In this document: positions 44,084 to 53,733 of the stretch, in pieces
How the letters are laid out: each line of letters begins with the position of its first letter
Position numbering within the stretch: position 1 is the stretch's first letter
Assembly (NCBI RefSeq): GCF_009755885.1
Contig: NZ_VYIX01000002.1
Span: 478,875-542,874, forward strand
DNA length: 64,000 nt
Origin: Brachyspira sp. SAP_772
GTDB lineage: Bacteria > Spirochaetota > Brachyspiria > Brachyspirales > Brachyspiraceae
Reading direction: 5' to 3'
Made by a program: the position numbers and the translations under genes
The notes under the pieces: generated by a model
The model's database searches: none
Seen by the model: the letters and a program-made list of their open reading frames with translations, nothing else
Told to the model about the DNA's origin: nothing

Positions 44084-44110
44084 TAAAGAAATGTTGTTTA
44101 TTTCCGACTT
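44084..44110 (+). promoter_or_regulatory. Strong candidate sigma-28 (FliA) promoter
   Basis: TAAAGAAA (44084-44091), 11 bases, TCCGACTT (44103-44110). The spacing and both cores agree with the TAAAGTTT-N11-GCCGATAA pattern. It lies 21 bases before the methyltransferase gene and upstream of the DUF342 gene. Confidence 0.6.
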
Positions 44111-44131
44111 TACGAATAGACGAGGTATATT

Positions 44132-44932
44132 GTGGAAAAACGAAAATGTGAATTTTGCGGCAGCAATGAATATCAACCCTATATAAAAACAGATTTAGTA
44201 AGTTATAGTAAATGTTCAAATTGCGGACTTATATTTCAAGACCCTATTATCACTCAAGAAGAAATTGATGCCATATATGATGATAACTATTTTGAATATG
44301 AAGTAGCTAATCATGATAATTTTTTTGCATTAATACGTCTTGCTTTAAAAGATATAGGTTTTGAAAGAATAGAAAATGAACTTCCAAATAAAAATGTTTT
44401 AGATATAGGCTGTGCTACAGGTATGACTCTTAATTATCTAAAGAGTAAGGGTTATAATACTACTGGTATAGAAATTTGCTCGGCTTCTGCAGAATATGCA
44501 AGAAAACATTATAATTTAAATATTTATGAGAAGCCTCTTATAGATGTTGCTTTTCCTGATGATTATTTTTCTTTTATACATTTTTCTCATGTTATAGAAC
44601 ATGTGCCAAATCCTGCTTATACTTTAAAAGAGATTTATAGAATACTTGCCAAAGGAGGATATTTAGCTATTACTACTCCAAATGCTGATGGAATGTTTGC
44701 TAAAAAATATGGTGCTAATTGGAGGGCTGTTATGCCTCAGCATTTATGGCTATTTTCAAAACCTGTGCTTTCTAACTATTTAAAACAGGTTGGATTTAAT
44801 ATAATAAGTGATTTCTCTTGGGGAAGTATACCTATAGAGAAAAAACCTAATAAGATAGTAAAAAAGTTTTTTGACAAATTTGTGAAAAAATTCAATAAAG
44901 GCGATGTTATGCTTTTCTTATGCAAAAAGTAA
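44132..44932 (+). CDS. Class I SAM-dependent methyltransferase with N-terminal zinc ribbon
   Basis: 266 residues. Two Cys pairs at the start (CEFC, CSNC) form a zinc ribbon. The SAM-binding motif is NVLDIGCATGMTLNYLKSKG, with FIHFSHVIEHVPNPA as motif II/III, and the C-terminal part has AITTPNADGMFAKKYG. This is the common layout of small-molecule or sugar C-/O-methyltransferases. The start is GTG at 44132 with CGAGG upstream. The DUF342 gene follows after 20 bases on what looks like a sigma-28 transcript, suggesting a link to motility or surface glycan. Confidence 0.8.
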   Translation: MEKRKCEFCGSNEYQPYIKTDLVSYSKCSNCGLIFQDPIITQEEIDAIYDDNYFEYEVANHDNFFALIRLALKDIGFERIENELPNKNVLDIGCATGMTLNYLKSKGYNTTGIEICSASAEYARKHYNLNIYEKPLIDVAFPDDYFSFIHFSHVIEHVPNPAYTLKEIYRILAKGGYLAITTPNADGMFAKKYGANWRAVMPQHLWLFSKPVLSNYLKQVGFNIISDFSWGSIPIEKKPNKIVKKFFDKFVKKFNKGDVMLFLCKK

Positions 44933-44952
44933 TTTAATAAAAGGAGATAAAA

Positions 44953-46671
44953 ATGATGACTAGCGGTAATCTTAATATTGATAAAAGTAATTATGAATTT
45001 GCTTTTGATGATTCTATTGACATAAGAGAAGTATATGACAAAGTTGTTGATTCTGATAGTGAGGATCAAAGTTTGTATGATGAACTTTTAAGATATTATG
45101 TTGTACCCGGAGTGCAAGTGTTAAAATCTATATCAAAAAGAGAGGGTATAAAAGCAGGCAAGAATGTAAAGTTTGATAAGATGACAGGCATATATAGGAG
45201 TACTACTTATGGTTATGTTTCTTATAATGATTTAAAATCTGTATCAGTTATTCCTGTTATTAATGTTTCTTATAAATGGAGAGGCGTATTAGTACTTCCT
45301 CCTCAGAAAGATGCAAAAAGGCAGCTTACTCTTGAAGAGATACAAATGATGATTTCTGAGATACCTATAAAACTTATGGTAGATTATGATAAGATTGCTG
45401 AGCTTGTAGAGCGTAATTTAAAAGATAATGAAGGTATTTGCTGTGTATTTGTTGAGGGAAGAAAGCCTGTTGATGGCAATGTTCAGAAGGTTGTTTTAGA
45501 TTATGATTTATCAATAGGCACTGGAAAAAAATCTGAAGATGGTTCTATTGATTTTAAAGAGAGGAGTTTTGTACACAATATAGATGCTAATGTTCAAATA
45601 GCACATTTTATTCCAGAGAAGCCTGCTGTTGATGGACTTGATATATATAATGAGATTATAGATGCTAATTTTGATGAGGATACTTGTTATAAGATAGGCA
45701 ATAATCTTAAAGTTGATGATGACGGTATCACTATACGAAGTGCTATTAGGGGAATACTTGTAAATAGCAGTAATAATACTTTATCGGTTAGTGATACTGT
45801 TGAAATAGATAAGGTTGATTTATCTACTGGAAATATAGAAGTTGATGGATCTGTTATTATTAAAGAAAATGTTACTCCGGGCTTTAGTATAAAAACAGAA
45901 GGTAATATAGAAGTTTATGGCAATATAGAGGATGCTAAAATAGATTGCGGAGGAAATTTAATTGTTTCTGGGGGTATTATTGGAGGGCCTGACAGCGATA
46001 TCAATATAAAAGGAAAGGTTTATTCTTCTTTTATTAGAAATGCTAAGATTATGTGTAAAGATGATGTTATAAGTCAGCAGATAGTTAATTCAGATATATC
46101 AAGCAGCAACAGAGTAATAGTATTAGAAGGCAAGGGCGTTATAATTGGCGGCTCTATTAAGGCACTAAATGGAGTTTGGGCTAAGAGTATTGGTGCTATA
46201 AGTGAATCAAAAACTACTATAATGGTTGGAAGAGACCCCGAAGCTGATGCCTTATTTAAAGAAATTACAAACACACTAAAAACTAATAAAGAAGAAATTA
46301 ATAAAATTAAATCTTTATTAGGTTCTGAATATTTTAGAGACCCAAGAGCATTTATAGCAAGAATCGCTCCAGAGAAGCGAGATGCTATAAAGGGAATATT
46401 AAAAAGAATCACTGATATAATAAAAGAAACCAAAGATTTAGAGCAAAAAAGAAATGAAATGGCCGAGGAGTTTGAAAGATTATCAGGAAGCAGTATTACT
46501 TCTATGGAAGGTTTTTTCCCTGGTGTTACAATATATATATCTAATATAAGAAAATATATTTCAAAAAAAATATCTGGTACAGAATATTTTTATTCTAAAG
46601 AAAAAAGAGATATTTCTGAGAAAGCTCCAAAACATTTAGATGAATCAGAATATGTAAGAGAAAGCAATTAA
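44953..46671 (+). CDS. DUF342 / FapA-family polymer protein
   Basis: 572 residues. The N-terminal alpha/beta region runs to about 210. The DUF342 beta-solenoid is built of short repeats (NIEVDGSVIIKENVTPGF; IEVYGNIEDAKIDCGGNLIV; KAKIMCKDDVISQQI-like). A helical coiled coil at about 420-520 follows. FapA-family proteins recruit or position cell-surface and flagellar machinery at the membrane and are often near flagellar or chemotaxis genes. AAGGAG precedes the ATG. The upstream sigma-28-like site supports a motility role here. Confidence 0.82.
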   Translation: MMTSGNLNIDKSNYEFAFDDSIDIREVYDKVVDSDSEDQSLYDELLRYYVVPGVQVLKSISKREGIKAGKNVKFDKMTGIYRSTTYGYVSYNDLKSVSVIPVINVSYKWRGVLVLPPQKDAKRQLTLEEIQMMISEIPIKLMVDYDKIAELVERNLKDNEGICCVFVEGRKPVDGNVQKVVLDYDLSIGTGKKSEDGSIDFKERSFVHNIDANVQIAHFIPEKPAVDGLDIYNEIIDANFDEDTCYKIGNNLKVDDDGITIRSAIRGILVNSSNNTLSVSDTVEIDKVDLSTGNIEVDGSVIIKENVTPGFSIKTEGNIEVYGNIEDAKIDCGGNLIVSGGIIGGPDSDINIKGKVYSSFIRNAKIMCKDDVISQQIVNSDISSSNRVIVLEGKGVIIGGSIKALNGVWAKSIGAISESKTTIMVGRDPEADALFKEITNTLKTNKEEINKIKSLLGSEYFRDPRAFIARIAPEKRDAIKGILKRITDIIKETKDLEQKRNEMAEEFERLSGSSITSMEGFFPGVTIYISNIRKYISKKISGTEYFYSKEKRDISEKAPKHLDESEYVRESN

Positions 46672-46753
46672 TAAGTTTTAATATTTTTCATCATTTACAA
46701 ATTTATTTATTTTGTTTATAATATTTAATTATAATTATTAGGAATAGTATTGT

Positions 46754-47746
46754 ATGAAAATAAAAGATATTATAAAAGCTAGAGTATTGGTAATTGGTGA
46801 TTTGATGTTAGATAGATTTACTTATGGTGATGTTATTAGAATATCTCCAGAAGCTCCTGTACCTGTTTTGCATGTTAATCATGAAGAAAATTATTTAGGC
46901 GGTGCTGGAAATGTGGCTAGAAATATTGCTTCACTACTAAACATGGAAGGAAGAGGCGATATAGGCATTATTGGTGTTATAGGAAATGATAAATCGTCAG
47001 AAACTATTATAGAAAGCATGCATAATTGGAATATATCTAATGCAGGTATAATAGTAGATGAAACTAGACCCACTATAACAAAAACTAGAATTGTTGCGGG
47101 TACTCAGCAGATAGTGAGAATAGATGAAGAAAATGTTGAGCCGTATTCTAAAGATATTTATAAAAAAATAGAGAATGTTTTTTTAGATAAATTAAAAGAA
47201 TATAATGTTGTTATTATAAGTGATTATGCTAAAGGAGTTATCACTAAAGAAATAGCAAAAAAAATAATAGACGCTTGCAACAAAAATAATATACAAGTAT
47301 TAGTTGATCCTGCCATAAAACATTTTTCTTATTATAAAAAGGCTACTTTAATGACTCCGAATTTAAAAGAAGCTGTAGAAGGCTCTGACAGTAAAATGCC
47401 TTTTTATAATTTCAATACAGATTCTATAAATAAATTAGGCAATGATATAGTAAAAAAATTAAGTTTATCAAAGCTTATGATTACACTTGGTGCTAATGGT
47501 ATGGCATTATTTGATAAAGATATACAAACATTTAAAGATGAAGTTTATATAATACCTACTAAGGCTAAGAGTGTATTTGATGTTTCTGGTGCTGGGGACA
47601 CAGTAATATCAGTTCTTGGTATGTGTCTTTCTGTTGGTTTTTCTTTTAAAGAGGCATCTGAAATTGCTAATACTGCTGCGGGAGTTGTTGTTGGTAAAAG
47701 GGGCACTTCCACTTTAACTTTAGATGAGCTTATCAAAGCTTTATAA
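46754..47746 (+). CDS. hldA: D-beta-D-heptose 7-phosphate kinase (HldA/RfaE1-like)
   Basis: A 330-residue PfkB-family sugar kinase. RVLVIGDLMLDRFTYGDVIR and SPEAPVPVLHV, then YLGGAGNVARNIA, are the classic HldE kinase-domain start. VFDVSGAGDTVISVL holds the catalytic GAGD. It phosphorylates heptose-7-phosphate at C1 for ADP-heptose synthesis. It is kinase only, without the fused adenylyltransferase of E. coli HldE. A GmhB-like phosphatase (34894) fits the next step. Confidence 0.9.
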   Translation: MKIKDIIKARVLVIGDLMLDRFTYGDVIRISPEAPVPVLHVNHEENYLGGAGNVARNIASLLNMEGRGDIGIIGVIGNDKSSETIIESMHNWNISNAGIIVDETRPTITKTRIVAGTQQIVRIDEENVEPYSKDIYKKIENVFLDKLKEYNVVIISDYAKGVITKEIAKKIIDACNKNNIQVLVDPAIKHFSYYKKATLMTPNLKEAVEGSDSKMPFYNFNTDSINKLGNDIVKKLSLSKLMITLGANGMALFDKDIQTFKDEVYIIPTKAKSVFDVSGAGDTVISVLGMCLSVGFSFKEASEIANTAAGVVVGKRGTSTLTLDELIKAL

Positions 47747-47755
47747 GGATTATAT

Positions 47756-48892
47756 TTGATTATGAGGAAATTATTATTTTTAGTTATTATCTTATCTATA
47801 TCAATATTTGCATGCTTGCCTAAGCCTCCTATTGCTCCTGCAAAAACTGTTACAGAACTTGAGCTTGGTAAAGATATTTATGTGTATAAAGATGAGATAG
47901 TGGATTTAAATAGCCCCAAAATATATGAAGTGAATGGAGAGTATTATTTTGGAGATTTTTATTATATTAAAGATAATACCGTTTATGCTATAGACGTTTC
48001 TAATTCTAGAATGGTCATAGCTAGTGGAAGTAATATTAGTTCTTTTAATTTGGAATATAATAGTCTCGAAACTTCTAAAATATCTTTTATAGATAATAGC
48101 AGTAATGTATATATAACAGGATATAATTTGGCATATATTGGAGATATTACAATTACAAATGTATTAATGTCTCTTCCTTCAGAAGGCCCTTCTGTTGAAG
48201 GAAATGATGTTCCTGATATAAAAACTTACATCATACAGGTGACTAATACTAATTATACAAAAGTTGGACTTGTATCTTTAAATAAGATATCTCCTGAAGG
48301 CAAAACATTATACAGTATATCTTCTATAATTGATAATGAATATGAAAAGGTTATAAAACTAATTTATTTAAAAGATGATAAGTTTGCTGTATTAAAAAGA
48401 GATGATAAAAGAGTACCTATATTGGATGTATACAATATTAATACGGGGGCAAAAGAAGATAGATATATTTTAGATAATATAGAAACCACAGATGAAGCTA
48501 CTATGTCTTACAGAGAGATAGTAGATTGTAAATATATAACAGAAAAAAATGTTTTAGCTATTCTTACTATGAGTATAGAAAATGGTAAGCATAAAGAAGA
48601 TATAATATTTACAACAGCTCTGGATAATTTTTCTTTAAAAGAGACATATAAGATTGCAGCTAGAGATAATGCTCTTGCTGTTGGTATGTCTGCTAATGGC
48701 AGGGTGATATATACTGGTATGGATAATGGACTTTATTTTATAATAAAAACTAATCCATTTGTATCGCAGAACTTCAGCAAAGAATATTTGGGTACTGATG
48801 ATTTTAATAAATTAAGAGGAATTAATATGTTTAATGACTCTATTTACGGTTTTTTATTTGAAGAAGGAAAAATAAAATTCAACAATTTTTAA
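47756..48892 (+). CDS. Lipoprotein of unknown function
   Basis: A 378-residue lipoprotein with signal MIMRKLLFLVIILSISIFAC and a Pro-rich start after the Cys. The remainder is beta-rich, with propeller-like strands (YFGDFYYIKDNTVYAIDVSN; KGLYFIIKT-like end), but no repeat is regular enough to name. The TTG at 47756 has AAGGA 6 bases upstream; the ATG six bases later is the alternative. It is 9 bases after hldA, so co-transcribed. A convergent small lipoprotein gene ends 4 bases after it. Confidence 0.65.
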   Translation: MIMRKLLFLVIILSISIFACLPKPPIAPAKTVTELELGKDIYVYKDEIVDLNSPKIYEVNGEYYFGDFYYIKDNTVYAIDVSNSRMVIASGSNISSFNLEYNSLETSKISFIDNSSNVYITGYNLAYIGDITITNVLMSLPSEGPSVEGNDVPDIKTYIIQVTNTNYTKVGLVSLNKISPEGKTLYSISSIIDNEYEKVIKLIYLKDDKFAVLKRDDKRVPILDVYNINTGAKEDRYILDNIETTDEATMSYREIVDCKYITEKNVLAILTMSIENGKHKEDIIFTTALDNFSLKETYKIAARDNALAVGMSANGRVIYTGMDNGLYFIIKTNPFVSQNFSKEYLGTDDFNKLRGINMFNDSIYGFLFEEGKIKFNNF

Positions 48893-48895
48893 ATG

Positions 48896-49288
48896 TTATT
48901 GAACTTTTGGAAGCTGACCATCTGTTATACTGTTATCTGTATTATGTATGTTTAAGTTCATATAATCATTATAGAAAGTAAAAGTGTAGCTATTACCATC
49001 TTTTTGTGCACTGTATGAATTGTCATTTACTTTAGTTAATTCTTCTTTTGCTATATCCACATTTTTATCATAAGCGTTTCCTGCTTCCATTAACACATTA
49101 ATTGAGCTATTTTCATCTACTTTTACTGTGGCAGTATTAACAATTAATTGTCTTTCTGATGCAGGTGTCGTATTAACACTTGCTCTATATGTACCTTGAT
49201 ATTTTGCTATATTTTCAACAGAGTTTCTATTAGTACATGAGAATAAAAAAATAGATAATACGATTGAGAGTTTTATTATATTTTTCAT
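48896..49288 (-). CDS. Small lipoprotein
   Basis: 130 residues with signal MKNIIKLSIVLSIFLFSC. The mature part is a small beta-rich domain starting IAKYQGTYRASV. It resembles the product of 50637-51011 in size, lipid anchor and the Y(Q/K)G(T/R)Y start followed by an acidic beta sheet, so the two may be paralogues. No function is known. Confidence 0.6.
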   Translation of the reverse strand: MKNIIKLSIVLSIFLFSCTNRNSVENIAKYQGTYRASVNTTPASERQLIVNTATVKVDENSSINVLMEAGNAYDKNVDIAKEELTKVNDNSYSAQKDGNSYTFTFYNDYMNLNIHNTDNSITDGQLPKVQ

Positions 49289-49415
49289 AAATGGATTATC
49301 CCCTTAAAATAAATATTTTTTATAATTTAATAATTTTTTATAAATTTACGAAAAGTAAATTGTTTTTTTGATATTTATCATATATCATAGTAGGAAATTT
49401 TTAAAGAGTGAAAAT

Positions 49416-50600
49416 ATGATTGAGAATAATAAAAATAATATATTAGCTATTGTAGCTTTAGTTTTATTAAGTTTTGCTTTGGGTACTTGTGAGTTTATAG
49501 TGATAGGTGTTTTAACAGATATTGCTGAAAGCTTTAAGGTTAGTGAGGTTATTGCTGGAGGATTAGTTTCTATGTTTGCTTTATTCTATTCTGTATGCAC
49601 ACCTTTTTCTGCTGCTATTGCGGGTAAGTTTAATAGATTTCATTTTATAATATTTACTAGCATACTTTTTATTGTTGGAAACTTTTTATGTTCTTTAGCT
49701 TTTAATTACAATTTATTAATGATAATAAGAATATTTTTAGCAATTATTTCTGGAGCATTAATTTCTGTTTCAATATCATTTACTCCTTATGTTTCAACTA
49801 AAGAAAAAAGACCTATGGTTGTAGCTTGGATTTATTCTGGTTTTAGTATAGCTTCTATTTTTGGTGTTCCAATAGGCACTACTATAAGTTACAATTTTGG
49901 CTGGAGAGCTTCTTTTATTTTTATATCTATTTTTAGTATATTGATGCTTATAATGATGTTTATTTCTTTACCAAAAAATACTCCTCAATATAAAATAAAG
50001 TTATTACATCAATTTGTTATTTTTAAAGATGTTAGATTCATATTAAGTACATTAACAATTCTTTTTGGAGCGGCTTCTTCTTATGTACTTTATACTTATT
50101 TAAAGCCTATATTTTTAAATTATGTTCATATAGATAATAAATATATTAGTATTGCATTACTAATTTTTGGAGTAGCAGTTCTTTTTAGTAATTTGCTTTC
50201 TGGAAAATTGGCAGAGCATAATGGTGTTTATAATTTAAGATTTATATTTGTGCTTCAATTTATATGTATGATTATTTTGCCATTTGCTTTTAATAATTAT
50301 ATAACTTCTGCTGTAGTAATATTATGCATAGGATTTTTAATGTATTTAATGAACTCTCCTGTACAATTAAATATTTTAGATTTTACAGAGAGAGATTATC
50401 CTTCTTGTATTACTTTAGCTTCTTCAAATAATTCTTTTTCATTTAATTTTGGTATAGCTTTAGGTTCATTTGTTGGAAGTAATATATTTGATAGCTTTGG
50501 TCTTAAATGGGTTGGTTTTGGAGGAGCTGTATTATCCATATTAGCTTTTTTAAGTGTTATTATGCTTTATAATTTTAATATAAAAAATATTGATAATTAA
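49416..50600 (+). CDS. MFS transporter (DHA1-like)
   Basis: 394 residues, 12 membrane helices. LALGTCEFIVIGVLTDIAES-type start (LSFALGTCEFIVIGVLTDIA), VSISFTPYVSTKEKRPMVVA and GWRASFIFISIF between helices 5 and 6 are typical of the DHA1/AraJ group of sugar or drug exporters. The ATG at 49416 is chosen because the upstream in-frame extension lacks a ribosome site. The substrate is unknown. A small lipoprotein gene follows after 36 bases. Confidence 0.82.
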   Translation: MIENNKNNILAIVALVLLSFALGTCEFIVIGVLTDIAESFKVSEVIAGGLVSMFALFYSVCTPFSAAIAGKFNRFHFIIFTSILFIVGNFLCSLAFNYNLLMIIRIFLAIISGALISVSISFTPYVSTKEKRPMVVAWIYSGFSIASIFGVPIGTTISYNFGWRASFIFISIFSILMLIMMFISLPKNTPQYKIKLLHQFVIFKDVRFILSTLTILFGAASSYVLYTYLKPIFLNYVHIDNKYISIALLIFGVAVLFSNLLSGKLAEHNGVYNLRFIFVLQFICMIILPFAFNNYITSAVVILCIGFLMYLMNSPVQLNILDFTERDYPSCITLASSNNSFSFNFGIALGSFVGSNIFDSFGLKWVGFGGAVLSILAFLSVIMLYNFNIKNIDN

Positions 50601-50636
50601 TTTATTTGTAAATTATTATATCAAGGAAATTAAGTT

Positions 50637-51011
50637 ATGATAAACTTATTAAAAATATTTTTTATAATTTTACTTTTGATGTCATGCAGAAGAAATAATA
50701 CTTATTTTTTAAGTGAACTTATTAATTATAAAGGAAGATATTTTGGAGATGGAGTTATATCTAATGGTTTCTATGTAAATGCTGTTGTTAGTTTAAATAT
50801 TAATGATAATGGAGATGTTGCAATTGATATTACATTAAATAGTGAAAATATTTATTTTTTTACTGATTCTAATTATATGACAAAGTTATCAGATTCAAAA
50901 TATAAAATTCAAAGAGGAGATTATTATATTCTTTTAGATTTTTCAAAGGGGCTTTATTTTATATATAGAGAGATTGGCAAAGAAATTTCTGGAAATTTAA
51001 CTAAACAATAA
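50637..51011 (+). CDS. Small lipoprotein
   Basis: 124 residues with signal MINLLKIFFIILLLMSC and a beta-rich mature part (LINYKGRYFGDGV ... DYYILLDFSKGLYFIYREI). It is possibly a paralogue of the 48896-49288 lipoprotein. AAGGAAA lies before the ATG. It lies between an MFS gene and oppA. Confidence 0.55.
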   Translation: MINLLKIFFIILLLMSCRRNNTYFLSELINYKGRYFGDGVISNGFYVNAVVSLNINDNGDVAIDITLNSENIYFFTDSNYMTKLSDSKYKIQRGDYYILLDFSKGLYFIYREIGKEISGNLTKQ

Positions 51012-51039
51012 TTTAATTTTATTATATAAATAACAAATA

Positions 51040-51068
51040 TTGACAATTTATCATTTTTATCTTAATGT
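51040..51068 (+). promoter_or_regulatory. Promoter of oppA
   Basis: TTGACA (51040-51045), 17 bases, TAATGT (51063-51068), 29 bases before the ATG. It has an ideal -35 and spacing, with a weak -10. Confidence 0.5.
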
Positions 51069-51097
51069 TAACATAACTAAAAAAATAGGATTAACAA

Positions 51098-52687
51098 ATG
51101 AAAAAACTATTTGCAATATTATCTTGTATTTTTATTTTATCTTGTTCTAATGATGTAAAAAATAATGAAGTAATAAAGGTGAGTGTTGGAGCAGAGCCTC
51201 AAAGTATAGACCCATCATATTTATCTGCAATTGATAGTATGATTTACGCTGTACATATATTCGAGGGTTTAGTTACAAAAGATAAAGAAGGCAATATTAT
51301 AGGAGGTGTTGCAGAAAGTTGGGAAGTTTCTCCTGATGGATTAAATATTATATTTCATTTGAGAGATAATGCTAAATGGTCTGACGGCAAAAAGGTTACA
51401 GCAGATGAGTTTGTATATTCTTTTAGAAGATTGGTTGATCCTACTACAGCATCTTCTTATAGTTTTTTAGCTTCGCCTATTAAGAATGCTGATAAAATAA
51501 TGTCGGGCAAGCTTAGAAAAGAAGAGTTGGGAGTTGAGGCAATAGATGAAAAAACTTTGTTAATAAAATTTGAAGCTCCAACTGCATATTTTTTGGAATT
51601 GTTTTGCATACCTATATTTTCTCCATTAAGAGCAGACTATATTGAAGATAATGAGAAATGGACTTTTTATCCAAACACATATATAGGAAATGGTCCTTAT
51701 AAGATGATAGATAGAAAAATAGATGAATTAATATCATTAGAGTTAAATACAAATTATTGGAATAAAGATAATATAGTAGCAAACAGAATAGATTTTATAA
51801 TGCTTTCAGATATATCAACAGCATACCCAGCATTAAAGGAAGGCTCATTGCATTACTCTTCAAGAATACAAAATAATGATATAGAGCTTTTAAGAAAAGA
51901 AGGATATTTAGTTATAACACCGTCTTTGGGTACTGCGTATTATGCTGTAAATAATACAAATGAAGTATTGAAAGATAAAAGGGTTCGCAAAGCCTTAGCA
52001 TTAGCAATAGACAGAAACTATATAGTAGAAAATATCACAAAAGGCGGAGAGGTTCCTGCTGGAGCATTTATTCCATTTGGGCTTAAAGATGTAAATGGAG
52101 ATTTTAGAGAAAATGGCGGCAATTATTTTAGCGTATCAAAAGAGGATTATAAAGCAAATGTTGAAGAGGCAAAAAGGTTGCTCGCTGAAGCTGGATACAG
52201 CAATGGGGCTAATTTCCCTGTGTTAGAGTTTAAAACTAATCCCGGTGCTGGAGTAACAATAGCTGAAGCGGTGCAGCAGATGTGGAAAGAAAATTTAAAT
52301 GTAGATATGTCTATCACTCAAGAAGAATGGTCAGTTTTTCAAAAGAATAGACAAACAAGAAATTATACAGTATGCCGTGCCGATTGGATTGGTGATTATT
52401 TGGACCCTATGACTTTTGCTCAATTATTTACTTCAACAAGTGCAGGCAATAGAGTAGGCTACAGCAATATTAATTATGACAATCTCATAAAAGAAGCACA
52501 GTCTACAATAGACAATAATAAAAGAATGAGTAATATGCACATGGCAGAAGATATGCTTATAGGCGATGATATGGCTTTGATACCTTTATATTATTATACA
52601 GCACCTTCTATGAAAAGCCCTAAATTAAAAGATGTTGTAGTTGATACTTTGGAAATAAGAAGATTTTTTTACTCTTATTTGCAATAA
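51098..52687 (+). CDS. oppA: Oligopeptide ABC transporter substrate-binding lipoprotein
   Basis: A 529-residue SBP family 5 protein with lipoprotein signal MKKLFAILSCIFILSC. Family blocks: GAEPQSIDPSYLSAIDSMIY, WSDGKKVTADEFVYSFRRLV, GNGPYKMIDRKIDELISLEL and, later, YTVCRADWIGDYLDPMTFAQ. It captures peptides outside the inner membrane for an Opp permease. The permease and ATPase genes are not here, so it is an orphan copy, as is common when several OppA proteins share one transporter. It has its own promoter. Confidence 0.92.
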   Translation: MKKLFAILSCIFILSCSNDVKNNEVIKVSVGAEPQSIDPSYLSAIDSMIYAVHIFEGLVTKDKEGNIIGGVAESWEVSPDGLNIIFHLRDNAKWSDGKKVTADEFVYSFRRLVDPTTASSYSFLASPIKNADKIMSGKLRKEELGVEAIDEKTLLIKFEAPTAYFLELFCIPIFSPLRADYIEDNEKWTFYPNTYIGNGPYKMIDRKIDELISLELNTNYWNKDNIVANRIDFIMLSDISTAYPALKEGSLHYSSRIQNNDIELLRKEGYLVITPSLGTAYYAVNNTNEVLKDKRVRKALALAIDRNYIVENITKGGEVPAGAFIPFGLKDVNGDFRENGGNYFSVSKEDYKANVEEAKRLLAEAGYSNGANFPVLEFKTNPGAGVTIAEAVQQMWKENLNVDMSITQEEWSVFQKNRQTRNYTVCRADWIGDYLDPMTFAQLFTSTSAGNRVGYSNINYDNLIKEAQSTIDNNKRMSNMHMAEDMLIGDDMALIPLYYYTAPSMKSPKLKDVVVDTLEIRRFFYSYLQ

Positions 52688-52715
52688 ATAATAATATTTT
52701 TATAAAGCTAGTTTT

Positions 52716-53540
52716 TTAATATTCATCTATTAAATTACTATTTAGTATTGCACCTAATTCATATCTGTTATTATTGCTGCTGTAATTATAAATATAGAAT
52801 GTTAGATAATTATTTTTATAACTAGCCATTTTCTTTCCCAAATATAAAAGCCCATTCGCTGGTATGGAGCTTAATATATGAACTTCTTTAATATTTTCAT
52901 ATGATGCTATATCATTAAAAATAGAGTTTATTTCACTTACAAATATATCATAACATTTTTTATTTACTAAGCTTCTATCAGAGTTTTCTTGCAGTCTTAT
53001 TTGATGTGTTATAGTTATAATATTTGTATATGAATAATCAAAACCCTTATTTATAATTAGGTTTTCATTATCTTTATAAACTTCTTCTATATTATCAACA
53101 TTAGACCTTCCTGATAATATTATACCTATTGGCTGATTTATGTTTGATATTCTTAATTTGGTTGATTTACTGTCTATAAAATTGGTTAATTCTGGGTCGG
53201 TAATATCAATATCGCTATATCCCCAAGTAAGAGAATCTTTAGGTTTTGGAAGAAAATCAAAATTATATTTATACTTTTCTAATATATATGCTATAGACAC
53301 TAGTATACTATTTGGTGCTATTGCATACAGAATAATTTTATCTTGTTTTGTAATATTTGCCTCTTCTAATTTGGATACTATAATATTTTTTAGTTTTCTT
53401 ATAATATTATCATCTTTATATTTATATATATTATATTCATTGTCTAAATCAATTTCTAAATCAATTTGCGGCATTTCTCCAAAGTTTTGAGATACACCTC
53501 TTATAGAATGAAATATTTTAACATTTTTATTTTCAGCCAT
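52716..53540 (-). CDS. Orphan SAVED-domain-like protein
   Basis: 274 residues, cytoplasmic. The ATG at 53540 fits AGAG 8 bases upstream better than the one at 53546. The C-terminal part EVHILSSIPANGLLYLGKKM ... LTFYIYNYSSNN follows the end of SAVED domains (small residues-P, then GxxM/L and h-Y-x-Y). An earlier hydrophobic segment IAPNSILVSIAYIL and GIILSGRSN also fit. SAVED domains bind cyclic oligonucleotides in CBASS defence effectors such as Cap4. Here there is no nuclease or other effector domain, and no cyclase beside it (neighbours are oppA and fbp). The assignment is by eye and should be treated as a hypothesis. Confidence 0.5.
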   Translation of the reverse strand: MAENKNVKIFHSIRGVSQNFGEMPQIDLEIDLDNEYNIYKYKDDNIIRKLKNIIVSKLEEANITKQDKIILYAIAPNSILVSIAYILEKYKYNFDFLPKPKDSLTWGYSDIDITDPELTNFIDSKSTKLRISNINQPIGIILSGRSNVDNIEEVYKDNENLIINKGFDYSYTNIITITHQIRLQENSDRSLVNKKCYDIFVSEINSIFNDIASYENIKEVHILSSIPANGLLYLGKKMASYKNNYLTFYIYNYSSNNNRYELGAILNSNLIDEY

Positions 53541-53733
53541 AAACATTACTCTTTTTTATATAATTATATATCAATATTATAAAAATTACTCGAATTTATT
53601 ATTATATTTTTCATAAAAATAGATTAATATTATTTTTTGTATATACTTATATATTATATCGGAGTTATTCTACAATAAAAAAATATTTTCATATATATTT
53701 TTGTATTTTAAATAATATTTTGGAGTTTTTATC

